Shown: positions 40,632 to 50,208 of the stretch, one piece after another
How the letters are laid out: every line of letters starts with the position of its first letter
Position numbering within the stretch: the first letter of the stretch is position 1
Source of the DNA: Sphingobacteriales bacterium 50-39
Lineage (GTDB): Bacteria > Bacteroidota > Bacteroidia > Chitinophagales > Chitinophagaceae
DNA: 64,000 nucleotides
Assembly: GCA_001898505.1 (NCBI GenBank)
Contig: MKTZ01000011.1
Location: 1 to 64,000, forward strand
Reading direction: 5' to 3'
Notes under the pieces: generated by a model
Told to the model about the DNA's origin: nothing
The model's input: only the letters and a program-made list of their open reading frames with translations
Database searches by the model: none
Made by a program: the position numbers and the translations under genes

Positions 40632-42047
40632 ATGGCAAACAACGCATTTACATTCGGAATGATCGGCCTTGGCGTTATGGGTCGTAACTTATTACTCAAT
40701 CTCGCCGATCACGGCTTCCCCGTAGTTGGCTTCGATAAGGACACTACAAAAACTACATCCCTTGAATCCGCTGCCACACCCGGCACTACGGTGAAAGGAG
40801 TCAATACACTGGCTGAAATGATACAGGCGCTGGAAAAACCCCGCAAGCTGATGATGCTGGTCCCCGCCGGCAAGCCCGTAGACGATGTTATACACGATCT
40901 CATACCCCTTCTCGACAAGGGCGATATCGTCATCGACGGCGGTAACTCTCATTGGACCGACACCCTGCGCAGAGTAACACTGGCACAGGAAAAAGGCTTT
41001 CATTTTATGGGAATAGGAATTTCCGGCGGCGAACAGGGAGCCCGCACAGGCCCCAGCATCATGCCCGGCGGAGACCCCGAAGCCTACCCCCATGTCCAGC
41101 CCCTGCTGGAAGCAGTAGCCGCCAAAGTCAATGGCTCCCCCTGTGTCGCTCATTTAGGTAAAGGCGCAGCCGGACACTATGTAAAAATGGTGCACAATGG
41201 TATCGAATACGCCATCATGCAGCTGATCAGCGAGACATATGACCTTCTTCACCGCGGCTTGGGTCTCGACAACGACGAGCTGCACAAGATATACAAGAGC
41301 TGGAACGAAGGCGAACTCCAATCCTTCCTGGTAGAGATCACCCGCGACATCTTTCTCAAAGAGGATGACAAGACGGGCCATCGCCTCGTAGACATGATCC
41401 TCGACAAAGCCGGCTCCAAAGGCACGGGCAAATGGACATCTCAGGATGCCATGGACCTGGGTCTCCCCATCCCTGTCATCGACATGGCGGTCTCCATGCG
41501 CGAACTCTCCGCCTATAAGGATGAAAGGACCAAAGCCTCGACCATTTACAAAACTTCCACCGTGGATATCCCCGTACCGAAGGAAGTATTTATCCAACAA
41601 GTCCACGACGCCCTCTATTTCGCCACCATCATCAGCTACGCCCAGGGCCTGGCCATGCTCCACAAGGCCAGCAGCGAACTGGATATGCAAATACCCCTCA
41701 ATGAGGTGGTACGGGTATGGCGCGGCGGTTGTATCATACGCAGCTCCCTGCTGGAAGTATTCTACCAATCCTTTACAAAGGACCCCCAGCTTCCCAACAT
41801 CCTGCTGGATGCAGATATCGCCCAGCTCCTCTCCGCCAAAAAACAAAACATGCGCAACGTGATCATCCATGCCATCCACATGGGCTATCCCGTAGGCGGC
41901 CTGATGGCGGCGCTCAGCTACTTTGATGCCTATCGCAGCGAACGTATGCCGACCAACCTCATCCAGGCACAGAGAGACTATTTTGGAGCCCATACTTACC
42001 AACGCATCGACGAACCCGGAACCTTCCATACAGAGTGGAACAAATAA
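40632..42047 (+). CDS. gnd: 6-phosphogluconate dehydrogenase, decarboxylating
   Basis: This 471-residue enzyme oxidises 6-phosphogluconate to ribulose 5-phosphate and CO2, giving NADPH. It has the Rossmann motif GLGVMGRNLLLNLADHG at residues 12-28, GISGGEQGARTGPSIMPGG and KMVHNGIEYAIMQLISETYDL, containing the catalytic Lys. The C-terminal helices include RAQRDYFGAH. It begins the gnd-zwf-pgl operon, with zwf 26 bases later. Length is normal for the homodimeric long form. Confidence 0.96.
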   Translation: MANNAFTFGMIGLGVMGRNLLLNLADHGFPVVGFDKDTTKTTSLESAATPGTTVKGVNTLAEMIQALEKPRKLMMLVPAGKPVDDVIHDLIPLLDKGDIVIDGGNSHWTDTLRRVTLAQEKGFHFMGIGISGGEQGARTGPSIMPGGDPEAYPHVQPLLEAVAAKVNGSPCVAHLGKGAAGHYVKMVHNGIEYAIMQLISETYDLLHRGLGLDNDELHKIYKSWNEGELQSFLVEITRDIFLKEDDKTGHRLVDMILDKAGSKGTGKWTSQDAMDLGLPIPVIDMAVSMRELSAYKDERTKASTIYKTSTVDIPVPKEVFIQQVHDALYFATIISYAQGLAMLHKASSELDMQIPLNEVVRVWRGGCIIRSSLLEVFYQSFTKDPQLPNILLDADIAQLLSAKKQNMRNVIIHAIHMGYPVGGLMAALSYFDAYRSERMPTNLIQAQRDYFGAHTYQRIDEPGTFHTEWNK

Positions 42048-42073
42048 AAATTTTAGGAACCAATAGATAGTAT

Positions 42074-43594
42074 ATGCAAAACCATAAAAGACCACCTGCC
42101 TCCATCATTTTCATCTTCGGAGGTAGTGGCGATCTCAATTTCAGAAAACTCTCCCCCGCCTTATATAACCTGGCCATCGACAGCTGGATGCCCGAAAAAT
42201 TTGCGATCATCGGCATCGGCCGCAGCCCTTACAATGACGAAGACTATCGCAAACGCCTCCTGGACGGCATCCTCCAGTTCAGCCGCCGGAAAGGGGAACC
42301 CAATGGCCAATGGGCGGATTTCTCCCAACATGTGTCCTATCTCCAGATGGACGCAGAAAAGGACGGCGACTATCAAAAGATCGCCGATGTCGTAAAGAAA
42401 AAAGAAGAGGAGTTCGGCGTACACCCCAACGTGATCTTCTATCTTTCCGTGGCGCCCCAATTGATGCCCGACATCGCAAAAAAGCTCGGCAACCTCAATC
42501 TCTGCTCGGACACACGCCAGACACGCATCGTCATCGAAAAACCTTTTGGCCACGACCTGAAGAGCGCCCACGAGCTCAACGAACTGCTCATGACCAAATT
42601 CAAGGAAGAGCAGATCTATCGCATCGACCATTATCTCGGCAAAGAGAGCGTTCAGAACATCTTATCACTGAGATTCGCCAACGCGCTGTTCGAACCCATC
42701 TGGAACAGGAATTATATCGAATACATACAGATCACGGCATCCGAAACCGTCGGCGTCGAAGGCCGCGGTGGATACTATGAACAGTCCGGCGCCCTCCGGG
42801 ACATGGTGCAAAACCATATCCTGCAGCTGATGTGCATGGTCGCTATGGAAGCTCCGGTATCCTTCGAAGCCAACGAGATCCGTAATAAAAAAGTAGACGT
42901 CCTCAACGCCATCCGCAAGATCAACAAGGAAGACGTCAATGCCGTCGCCGTAAGAGGTCAATATGGAGATGGATGGATGAAAGGACAAAAAGTACCCGGC
43001 TACAAACAGGAGAAGAGCGTCAACCCCAACTCATCCGTCGAGACCTTTGCCGCTGTCAAGTTCTATATCGACAACTGGCGCTGGCAAGGTATTCCCTTCT
43101 ACGTTCGCACAGGCAAGCGGATGAACCAGAAGACCACCAATATCACTATCCAGTTCAAGACGGCCCCCAACTACGCCTTCCCTCCGGAGGCAGCGGATAC
43201 ATGGAGAGCCAACAGACTCACCATCAGCATACAGCCCGAAATGGAAGTACGTCTGCGCTTCCAGGCCAAACGCCCGGGTCAGTCCATGAACCTCGACCCG
43301 GTAGACATGATCTTCAACTCCGACTCCACCCACGAGCCCGAAGCATATGAAACGCTGCTGCTGGATGTCATGGAAGGCAATCCAACCCTCTTCATGCGCG
43401 CCGATCAGGTGGAGGCGGCCTGGAAGATCGTAATGCCCATCCTCGAAACCTGGGAAAGCCGCCCACCCGTGGACTTCCCCAACTATACACCCGATGGATG
43501 GGGCCCCGAAGACGCAGAAGCGCTCATCGCAAGGGAAGGACATAACTGGATCAATATTCCGCAGCCCAGTCAGGACGGCAGCGGTCACAAATAA
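42074..43594 (+). CDS. zwf: glucose-6-phosphate 1-dehydrogenase
   Basis: This 506-residue enzyme converts glucose 6-phosphate to 6-phosphogluconolactone with NADP. It has the nucleotide fingerprint IFIFGGSGDLNFRKLSPALYNL, the active-site RIDHYLGKESVQNILSLRFAN (catalytic His) and EKPFGHDLKSAHELNE. It lies between gnd and pgl. The pgl start is 7 bases after its stop codon. Confidence 0.96.
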   Translation: MQNHKRPPASIIFIFGGSGDLNFRKLSPALYNLAIDSWMPEKFAIIGIGRSPYNDEDYRKRLLDGILQFSRRKGEPNGQWADFSQHVSYLQMDAEKDGDYQKIADVVKKKEEEFGVHPNVIFYLSVAPQLMPDIAKKLGNLNLCSDTRQTRIVIEKPFGHDLKSAHELNELLMTKFKEEQIYRIDHYLGKESVQNILSLRFANALFEPIWNRNYIEYIQITASETVGVEGRGGYYEQSGALRDMVQNHILQLMCMVAMEAPVSFEANEIRNKKVDVLNAIRKINKEDVNAVAVRGQYGDGWMKGQKVPGYKQEKSVNPNSSVETFAAVKFYIDNWRWQGIPFYVRTGKRMNQKTTNITIQFKTAPNYAFPPEAADTWRANRLTISIQPEMEVRLRFQAKRPGQSMNLDPVDMIFNSDSTHEPEAYETLLLDVMEGNPTLFMRADQVEAAWKIVMPILETWESRPPVDFPNYTPDGWGPEDAEALIAREGHNWINIPQPSQDGSGHK

Positions 43595-43601
43595 CCAGCA
43601 C

Positions 43602-44324
43602 GTGGAACTACATACATTCAAGGACGCCGAGGCGTTGAGCTACGCCGTCGCAGAGTGGATCGCTGACGTCATCGGCGATACCCTCAAAAAACAGGACCGT
43701 TTTACCATCGCCCTCTCCGGAGGCAGCACCCCCGAACGCCTGCATCGCATATTGGCAGCGACCCCCTACAAGGAGCGCATCGACTGGGCCAGGCTGCATA
43801 TCTTCTGGGGAGACGAGCGCGCTGTTCCTTTTGAAGACAGCCGTAACAACGCAAAAATGGCATATGACACCCTGCTGAACTTCGTACCCGTACCGGCTGC
43901 ACAGATTCACGTCATGCGCACGGACATCCCACCCGAACAGTCGGCGATCGCATATGAAAAGATCCTTCATGAATACTTCGGTGACACAGGCCCCAGCTTC
44001 GACCTCGTCCTCTTAGGCATGGGGGACGATGGCCACACCTTATCTCTCTTCCCGGGAACACCCGTTGTTCATGAAGAATCGGCATGGGTAACCTCCTTCT
44101 TCTTAAAGGCCCAGGACATGTACCGCATCACGCTGACCCGTCCCATCGTCAACAGGGCGGCCCGGGTCGCATTCCTGACCACCGGCACAAAAAAAGCGCA
44201 TGCGCTGAAAGAAGTGCTGAAAGGCGCCTACAACCCGGACATGTACCCGTCGCAAACGATAATGCCCCAGGCAGGCGAGCTTCACTGGTTCGTGGATGAA
44301 GCCGCAGCGGCGGATCTGAAATAG
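43602..44324 (+). CDS. pgl: 6-phosphogluconolactonase
   Basis: This 240-residue enzyme hydrolyses 6-phosphogluconolactone, completing the oxidative branch together with gnd and zwf. It shows LSGGSTPERLHRILA (substrate phosphate loop), FWGDERAVPFED and LLGMGDDGHTLSLFPGT, typical of the SOL/DevB-type lactonase. I start at the GTG at 43602, 7 bases after the zwf stop; an ATG further upstream lies inside zwf. The gene converges on the RND pump gene, with a hairpin between them. Confidence 0.93.
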   Translation: MELHTFKDAEALSYAVAEWIADVIGDTLKKQDRFTIALSGGSTPERLHRILAATPYKERIDWARLHIFWGDERAVPFEDSRNNAKMAYDTLLNFVPVPAAQIHVMRTDIPPEQSAIAYEKILHEYFGDTGPSFDLVLLGMGDDGHTLSLFPGTPVVHEESAWVTSFFLKAQDMYRITLTRPIVNRAARVAFLTTGTKKAHALKEVLKGAYNPDMYPSQTIMPQAGELHWFVDEAAAADLK

Positions 44325-44349
44325 CTTGCACCTCTATCACCCCCTCGTC

Positions 44350-44369
44350 CACAGGCCCTTAGGGCTGTG
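44350..44369. terminator. hairpin between convergent pgl and RND genes
   Basis: CACAGGCCC-TTA-GGGCTGTG has one bulged base and overlaps the last codons of the RND pump. Its T tract is absent, so it is only a weak shared terminator. Confidence 0.4.
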
Positions 44370-47300
44370 ATGGCTGCGCCCACCTGTCCTTATGAAAATG
44401 CCTGTATGCCCACCCAAAGATCAGCGGGAAGACCCACAGTGAAAATATCATGGCGCAAAGTATCCCGCCGATCACCACCCTGGCTAATGGCCTCGAACTT
44501 TCCGACCCTATGCCATGTGAAACGGCGGCGGGAAGCAATCCGATCGCTGCCATCAATGCCGTCATCATAACAGGGCGTATCCTTGAATTTACGCCAAGCT
44601 TAATAGCGTTGTATAAAGAGCTTTCTTGTCCCTTTATCTTCTCCAGGTTTTGTTTAAAAACAGTGATCAGCAAAACCCCGTCCTGTATACAGATCCCAAA
44701 CAGGGCGATAAAGCCGATGCCCGCCGATATGCTGAAGTTGGTGCCGGTAAGATGCAATGCCAGCATCCCCCCCGCAATAGCAAAAGGAACATTCAGGAAA
44801 ACGAGCCCCGCATCTTTCAGATTACCGAACATGACGAACAACAGCAGGAATATCAGCAGCAGGCTGATGGGCACTACCTGCGCCAGCCGTTTCTCGGCCC
44901 TTTGCTGGTTCTCGAAATCACCCTGCCAGACCATATTATAGCCTCTTTTTAACTTCACCGATTCATCCACTTTACGCTGGGCTTCAGCAATGGCGCTTCC
45001 CATATCCCTGCCGCGGACAGAAAACTTGACAGCGGAATATCTTTCATTGTCATCCCGGAAGATCAGACAGGGCCCCACCTTTTGAGTGATGGAAGCAATC
45101 TCCTTTATAGGCACTTTCGAACCTCTTTGCGTAGGCACCAGCAGGTTGCCGATATCCTCCGGCGTACGCCTGAACTCTTCCGGCAGACGTACACGTATAT
45201 CGAACTGCCTGTAACCTTCGTAAAGCGTCGATGCAGCCTGCCCCCCAATAGCCATAGCGATCACAGCATTGGCATCGGCAGTGGCCACCCCATATAATGC
45301 CATCTTTTGCTGGTCAAGGTTGATGTCCAGCTCCGGCTGCCCAAGATTCTTGATCACACCCAGGTCCTCGATACCCCTCACCGTCTTCAAAACATCGTAG
45401 ACCTCCGTAACCTTATCTCTCATATAATCCAGCGAGTCCCCATATACCTTTACACAGATAGACCCTTTTACACCCGAGACCGCCTCTTCCACATTGTCCA
45501 TAATAGGTTGGGAAAAGTTCAGGTTGGCCCCCGGAATAACGGATAATTTCTTGTTCATCTCTTCTATCAGCTCATCTTTTGAAATTCTTGGCTTCCAGTC
45601 GTCCTCCGGGTACAGCATGACAGAGAACTCATTATTGTAAAACCCCGCCACATCCGTTCCATCGTCCGGTCGCCCTGTTTGAGATACGGCATATTTCACC
45701 TGCGGGAAGTCCATAAGCATTTTGCGTACCTGCGCCGATATTTCCACCGACTTGTTCAATGATATGCTATAAGGCATTTGTACCCGCAGCCAGATTGAAC
45801 CCTCATCCAGCTCAGGCAGGAACTCCGAACCCAAATACTTGAACGAATACAACCCGATAGCCATGGCGATAAAGGACGTTATCACTACCACCTCCTTCCT
45901 TTTATAGGCAGCCATAAAACCACCCAGCATGAACTTTGTAAGAAAATGAACAATAGGGTTATGCTTTTCATGGACATTCTTTCTCAGCAGCAGATGGATC
46001 AGAACAGGCACCAGCGTCAACGTCGTGATCAGCGCCCCCAATAAGGCAAAACCCAGCGTGTACGCCAGGGGAGAGAACATTTTCCCCTCCACCTTCTGGA
46101 AGGCGAATATGGGCATAAGCCCTGTTATAATTATTAACTTGGCAAAGAATATAGCTTTGCCCAGTTGCGCGCCATTCGTCTTGATCAGCCCCATTTTAGC
46201 GATCTTATTAAACCGCTCCATACCCAGGTCACGCGCCTTATGATCCAGGATCACAAACATCCCTTCTACCATTACCACCGCCCCGTCGATGATAATACCA
46301 AAATCCACCGCGCCCAATGATAAAAGATTGGCAGACATACCCATGATATGCAGACATATAAATGCAAACAACAAGGCCATGGGAATAATGATAGACACGA
46401 TCAGGGTTGTACGCCAGTTGAACATGAATAACGAAACCAGCAACGTCACCAGCAGGATCCCTTCTACCAGATTATGCAATACAGTATGCGTGGCATAATG
46501 GATCAGATCCTCCCTGTCATAATACGGGACTATCCTGGTGTCCTGCGGAAGCACGCTGTTGTTCAGCTTCTCGATCTTTGCTTTTAACGCCTGTACCACT
46601 TTCGTCGGATTACCGCCCTTACGCATTACGACAATGGCTTCTACGACATCCGGCTCATCGGTGACCGTCCGCCTGCCTGTCGAGTCGGTGAGACCACTGG
46701 CCCTTGCAACCCATCCAAGCCGCGGCAGGTTGGATATTTCTACCTCGGCTACATCTTTCACCAAAACCGGTACGCCACTGATGTTTTGAACAATGATATT
46801 CTTGATCTCGTTGATGTCATTCAATAAACCGATCCCCCTCACCACATAAGCCTGGTCATTTTGAATAATAACATCACCACCGATATTGATATTGCTTTTT
46901 TGAACAGCCGTATAGACATCCAGGGCAGTAATACCCAGGCTGGCCAGTTTCCCCGGATCAGCTTTTATCTCGTAGGTCTTTGTTTTGCCCCCGAACGACA
47001 CGATATCCCCTATGCCCGGCACAGACCGCAGCTGACGGTCGATCACCCAATCCTGCATTGTTTTCAATTCCCTTACATCCCGTACGCTGCTTCTTAACGT
47101 ATATCGGTATATCTCGCCTGTCGGTCCAGTGGGTGGCTGCACGGAAGGCTGTAAACCGTTAGGCAAATTGGCATTGGCCAATAAATTCATTACCTGCGCC
47201 CTCGCATCCTTGTCGATCACGTTGTCATCAAAGATCAGCTTCACATAGGACAGGCCGAATATGCTGGTGGACCGAAGACTCGTTTTTTGCTGCACAGGGT

Positions 47301-47529
47301 TAAGAGCGATCTCGATGGGGATCGTTACAAATTTTTCGACTTCCTCAGCGCTCCTGCCCGGCCACTGTGTAATGATGCTGATCTCCGTATTAGTGACATC
47401 CGGGAACGCCTCGATAGGCATATCTCTAAAAGTGATGATCCCCACTATGATAAGCAGGGCCGAGGCAAACAGGATGAAATATCTGTTCTTTAATGAGAAT
47501 GCAATGATTTTCTTAAGTGCTTTAACCAT
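44359..47529 (-). CDS. heavy-metal RND efflux pump, CzcA/CusA type
   Basis: This 1056-residue inner-membrane pump has the RND layout: a first span (RYFILFASALLIIVGIITF), a large periplasmic porter domain, spans 2-6, a second porter domain and spans 8-12. The fourth span carries GAVDFGIIIDGAVVMVEGMF, in which DFGxxxDGA matches the CzcA-like divalent-cation group rather than the CusA-type AMVDAA. The substrate (Zn, Co, Cd, Cu or Ag) is therefore uncertain. It is followed, in transcription order, after the adaptor and the outer-membrane gene. The upstream order is outer-membrane gene, adaptor, pump. Confidence 0.93.
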   Translation of the reverse strand: MVKALKKIIAFSLKNRYFILFASALLIIVGIITFRDMPIEAFPDVTNTEISIITQWPGRSAEEVEKFVTIPIEIALNPVQQKTSLRSTSIFGLSYVKLIFDDNVIDKDARAQVMNLLANANLPNGLQPSVQPPTGPTGEIYRYTLRSSVRDVRELKTMQDWVIDRQLRSVPGIGDIVSFGGKTKTYEIKADPGKLASLGITALDVYTAVQKSNINIGGDVIIQNDQAYVVRGIGLLNDINEIKNIIVQNISGVPVLVKDVAEVEISNLPRLGWVARASGLTDSTGRRTVTDEPDVVEAIVVMRKGGNPTKVVQALKAKIEKLNNSVLPQDTRIVPYYDREDLIHYATHTVLHNLVEGILLVTLLVSLFMFNWRTTLIVSIIIPMALLFAFICLHIMGMSANLLSLGAVDFGIIIDGAVVMVEGMFVILDHKARDLGMERFNKIAKMGLIKTNGAQLGKAIFFAKLIIITGLMPIFAFQKVEGKMFSPLAYTLGFALLGALITTLTLVPVLIHLLLRKNVHEKHNPIVHFLTKFMLGGFMAAYKRKEVVVITSFIAMAIGLYSFKYLGSEFLPELDEGSIWLRVQMPYSISLNKSVEISAQVRKMLMDFPQVKYAVSQTGRPDDGTDVAGFYNNEFSVMLYPEDDWKPRISKDELIEEMNKKLSVIPGANLNFSQPIMDNVEEAVSGVKGSICVKVYGDSLDYMRDKVTEVYDVLKTVRGIEDLGVIKNLGQPELDINLDQQKMALYGVATADANAVIAMAIGGQAASTLYEGYRQFDIRVRLPEEFRRTPEDIGNLLVPTQRGSKVPIKEIASITQKVGPCLIFRDDNERYSAVKFSVRGRDMGSAIAEAQRKVDESVKLKRGYNMVWQGDFENQQRAEKRLAQVVPISLLLIFLLLFVMFGNLKDAGLVFLNVPFAIAGGMLALHLTGTNFSISAGIGFIALFGICIQDGVLLITVFKQNLEKIKGQESSLYNAIKLGVNSRIRPVMMTALMAAIGLLPAAVSHGIGSESSRPLARVVIGGILCAMIFSLWVFPLIFGWAYRHFHKDRWAQPSQP

Positions 47530-47558
47530 TCTGGAGAATTAAAGGATGACGTTTAGTT

Positions 47559-48671
47559 TTAGTTGTTAAGCTGCTCGTAGATTAAAAGGGGTTGTGATGA
47601 AATGATACTATCACCCGCTTTTACGCCGGATGACAAATAGGTCTTATTACCAATGGAGCCTATTACCTCTACAGGTGAAATGCCTATATCCGAATTGCTA
47701 TGATATACCAATACGAAATACTGGCTGTGATCGAATATCAGCGCGCTGGAAGGTATGCAGATAGCCTGTTGCTTCACCTGGTTGATCACGGTGACATTGG
47801 CGAACATTTGAGGTTTTAGATCATACCCCGGATTTGGTAATATGATCAGCGCCTTCATCACCTTATTGGTGGAGTCGAGCACGTTCAACACCTTATCCAC
47901 CTTACCCTTGAAAATCCTTCCCGGGTAAGAGATAGTAGAGACATCCACGTCATCTCCCTTATGGATCTTGCCCACATTCGATTCATATACATTGGCCCAG
48001 ACCCACACGTCCTTAAGATCCGAAATGGTGAAAAGAGGGTTGCTGTTGTCCGGGCGGATGGACTGCGCATTTGTCGCAAATTTCTGCACGACGAACCCAT
48101 TGATGGGGGATTTGATGATATAATTGCCCGATGTATCGTTGCCGTTTATCGTCAGCACTCTTTTTACCATTTCCAGCTGAGCTGTCGCCTGGTCATAGCC
48201 CGCCTGCGCGGAAGTAAGGTCCAGTACGGAGGCAAGACCGCTCTTGTACAGGGACTGCGTAGCATCTAACTGCTTTTTGGCCGTGACAAGATTCGTCCGG
48301 GCAATGACCAGGTTATTGGTATAGCCCGCCATTTCGCTGCTTTTTACAACAGCAAGGCCCTGGCCCTTCATAACATAATCTCCCAGCTGCACTTTAATAT
48401 CCTGTATATTGCCGCTGACCAGGGAAAATATATTCACCTGCCTGTCCTGGTTGACATCTACTTGTCCGGTAAGTGTGATTGCATTGATCAGCCCCTCCAT
48501 CTTCACAGGATCGATAACAAGGGTCTTTATCAACGAGTCCGGCAGCACAAAGTGTTTTTTTTCATTGGGGCCCGTCGCTGCATTCGTATTATGACAGGAT
48601 TGAAAATAGAGGGCCCCGGCAGCTACAAACGCCGCACCGGAGAAATTTCTAAGGGTTCTTTTTATTCGCAT
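47559..48671 (-). CDS. RND periplasmic adaptor (CzcB/CusB type)
   Basis: This 370-residue lipoprotein-like adaptor has a hydrophobic leader ending YFQSC (a lipid-attachment Cys is plausible), a lipoyl-like core (ITLTGQVDVNQDRQVNIFSLVSGNIQDIKVQLGDYVMKGQGLAVVKSSEM) and a hairpin region followed by VWANVYESNVGKIHKGDDVDV. It joins the RND pump to the TolC-like outer-membrane channel. The pump gene lies 29 bases downstream and the outer-membrane gene 23 bases upstream on the same strand. Confidence 0.92.
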   Translation of the reverse strand: MRIKRTLRNFSGAAFVAAGALYFQSCHNTNAATGPNEKKHFVLPDSLIKTLVIDPVKMEGLINAITLTGQVDVNQDRQVNIFSLVSGNIQDIKVQLGDYVMKGQGLAVVKSSEMAGYTNNLVIARTNLVTAKKQLDATQSLYKSGLASVLDLTSAQAGYDQATAQLEMVKRVLTINGNDTSGNYIIKSPINGFVVQKFATNAQSIRPDNSNPLFTISDLKDVWVWANVYESNVGKIHKGDDVDVSTISYPGRIFKGKVDKVLNVLDSTNKVMKALIILPNPGYDLKPQMFANVTVINQVKQQAICIPSSALIFDHSQYFVLVYHSNSDIGISPVEVIGSIGNKTYLSSGVKAGDSIISSQPLLIYEQLNN

Positions 48672-48694
48672 GATATGCTTGTCTGTGGTTGGAA

Positions 48695-50008
48695 TTAATT
48701 AAAGAAATTGGTACCGGTCAGGAAATTGAGATTCTCCAATGCGCTCACCTTATTGTACAGCGTCGTATTCAGCTGTACGATATTCTGTTTATAGGAGTCA
48801 TAGAAGGTGAGGAAATCCAGTAGCCGGACAAGCCTGTTCTTATAGCTCTCCAGCATGGCTTCCGCCAGTTTATTGAAATGAGCGGCAAAAGAAGGGTTGA
48901 TGGCCTTGTACAATTTGTCGGCGTCCAAAGCTTTCTGCAATCCCCGCGTCACCTGCTCCTCCAGTGTTTTTTGAGTAAGCTGTAGTTGCGTTTTATTTAG
49001 GTCGATCAGGATCCGGGTAGATTTGATATTCCCCTGGTTGCGATTGAAGATCGGGATATCGATGCCCAATCCCACAGAATTGTAATTGGCAATATAGCTG
49101 CCATGCCTGTCAAAGCCAAACCCCGCCGTAAGGTCCGGCACCGCCAGAGCCTTTTGCAGGGAATAATTCTGCTGGCTCAGCAACAGATTGCCCTTGGCGA
49201 TCATCAGATCGGTACGGTTCTGATAAGCCGAATCCATCAGGGTCTGAAGATCAAAACGCCGCAAGTCGACGGTTGTAATCTCGCCTGTGTCCACTATGGG
49301 CACGACGAAGGTGGAAGGAGAGGTCTGCAGCAGCAGCCGGATCTGACTTTGCTGATCATTGATATTGTCGATCAGCGCCTGATATTCGCTTTGCAGGGAA
49401 TACAATTGCGCCTGCACCCGGACTACATCCGACTCCGATACATAACCCTTGCCCACCTGTTGCTCAAAGGCGTCCACGATCACTTTTAACGAGCCGATCT
49501 CTTCATCATATACCTTAGCCGTCTGCTGCAGGTAATAAATATTAAAGAAACTGCTGCGGAGGGCCAGCTTCAGCGATCTCAGCAGATCGTACAGACCATA
49601 TTCCGCCAGCTTGTAATTGGTTTCCGCTATTTTAGTCTGTTTCCTGATCTTACCCGCCAGCACCAACAATTGAGATAATTGAAAAGACTGTTCCGCATTG
49701 TTCGGGTCCGCCAGCTGGAACCACTTCTTTGTCTCCGTATTGTAGGCGCCCTGCGAAATATTTATATTGGGGTTTGGCCACAGACGGGCCTGGATGATCA
49801 GCGCCTTCGTGGCATCCACATTGAATTTCTGGGCAATGAGCTGAAGGTTGCTGTCCAAAAACATCCTCTCGGCCCGAGGAAGCTCCAGGCGCAGCGTATC
49901 CCTGTTGAAGGACTGACAAAAACCAGTGTAACTAACCAAAAGAAGGCAAAAGGCAAGACCAATGCTGGATCTAACGAACATGCTTATATGAATTTGGAAT
50001 TTGATCAT
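48695..50008 (-). CDS. TolC-family outer-membrane efflux protein (CzcC/CusC type)
   Basis: This 437-residue protein has a signal peptide (ending GFCQ near residue 32) and the OEP coiled-coil repeats, with RNLVRLLDFLTFYDSYKQNIVQLNTTLYNKVSALENLNFLTG at the C-terminus. It forms the outer-membrane channel of the metal pump. It is the first gene of the efflux operon. A TACTTTTG -7 element lies at 50055-50062. A second ATG at 49981 is also a possible start. Confidence 0.92.
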   Translation of the reverse strand: MIKFQIHISMFVRSSIGLAFCLLLVSYTGFCQSFNRDTLRLELPRAERMFLDSNLQLIAQKFNVDATKALIIQARLWPNPNINISQGAYNTETKKWFQLADPNNAEQSFQLSQLLVLAGKIRKQTKIAETNYKLAEYGLYDLLRSLKLALRSSFFNIYYLQQTAKVYDEEIGSLKVIVDAFEQQVGKGYVSESDVVRVQAQLYSLQSEYQALIDNINDQQSQIRLLLQTSPSTFVVPIVDTGEITTVDLRRFDLQTLMDSAYQNRTDLMIAKGNLLLSQQNYSLQKALAVPDLTAGFGFDRHGSYIANYNSVGLGIDIPIFNRNQGNIKSTRILIDLNKTQLQLTQKTLEEQVTRGLQKALDADKLYKAINPSFAAHFNKLAEAMLESYKNRLVRLLDFLTFYDSYKQNIVQLNTTLYNKVSALENLNFLTGTNFFN

Positions 50009-50054
50009 AGGGCAAACTCAAAGGGGCAGGCAAACCTTATTGCAAAGGACATCT

Positions 50055-50062
50055 CAAAAGTA
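50055..50062 (-). promoter_or_regulatory. -7 promoter element of the metal efflux operon
   Basis: On the minus strand TACTTTTG matches TAnnTTTG and would give a leader of about 40 bases before the outer-membrane gene. It lies between that operon and the two-component genes. Confidence 0.5.
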
Positions 50063-50208
50063 GCAGGCGGAAGTTAGGCCCGGATTAACCAGGGATTAGA
50101 GCAGCATTAATTCCGCATTAGAAAATTCTAATGTCATTGATAATGAATTGGTTATTCCGCCAGGCGAGAAGGGTTGTGCTGCTGGATTAACGTGATATTA
50201 ACGCATAT

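Noticed and set aside
41154-42095. Frame of 313 residues antisense to gnd
   Set aside because: gnd is a strongly conserved housekeeping gene; this is a shadow of its codon usage.
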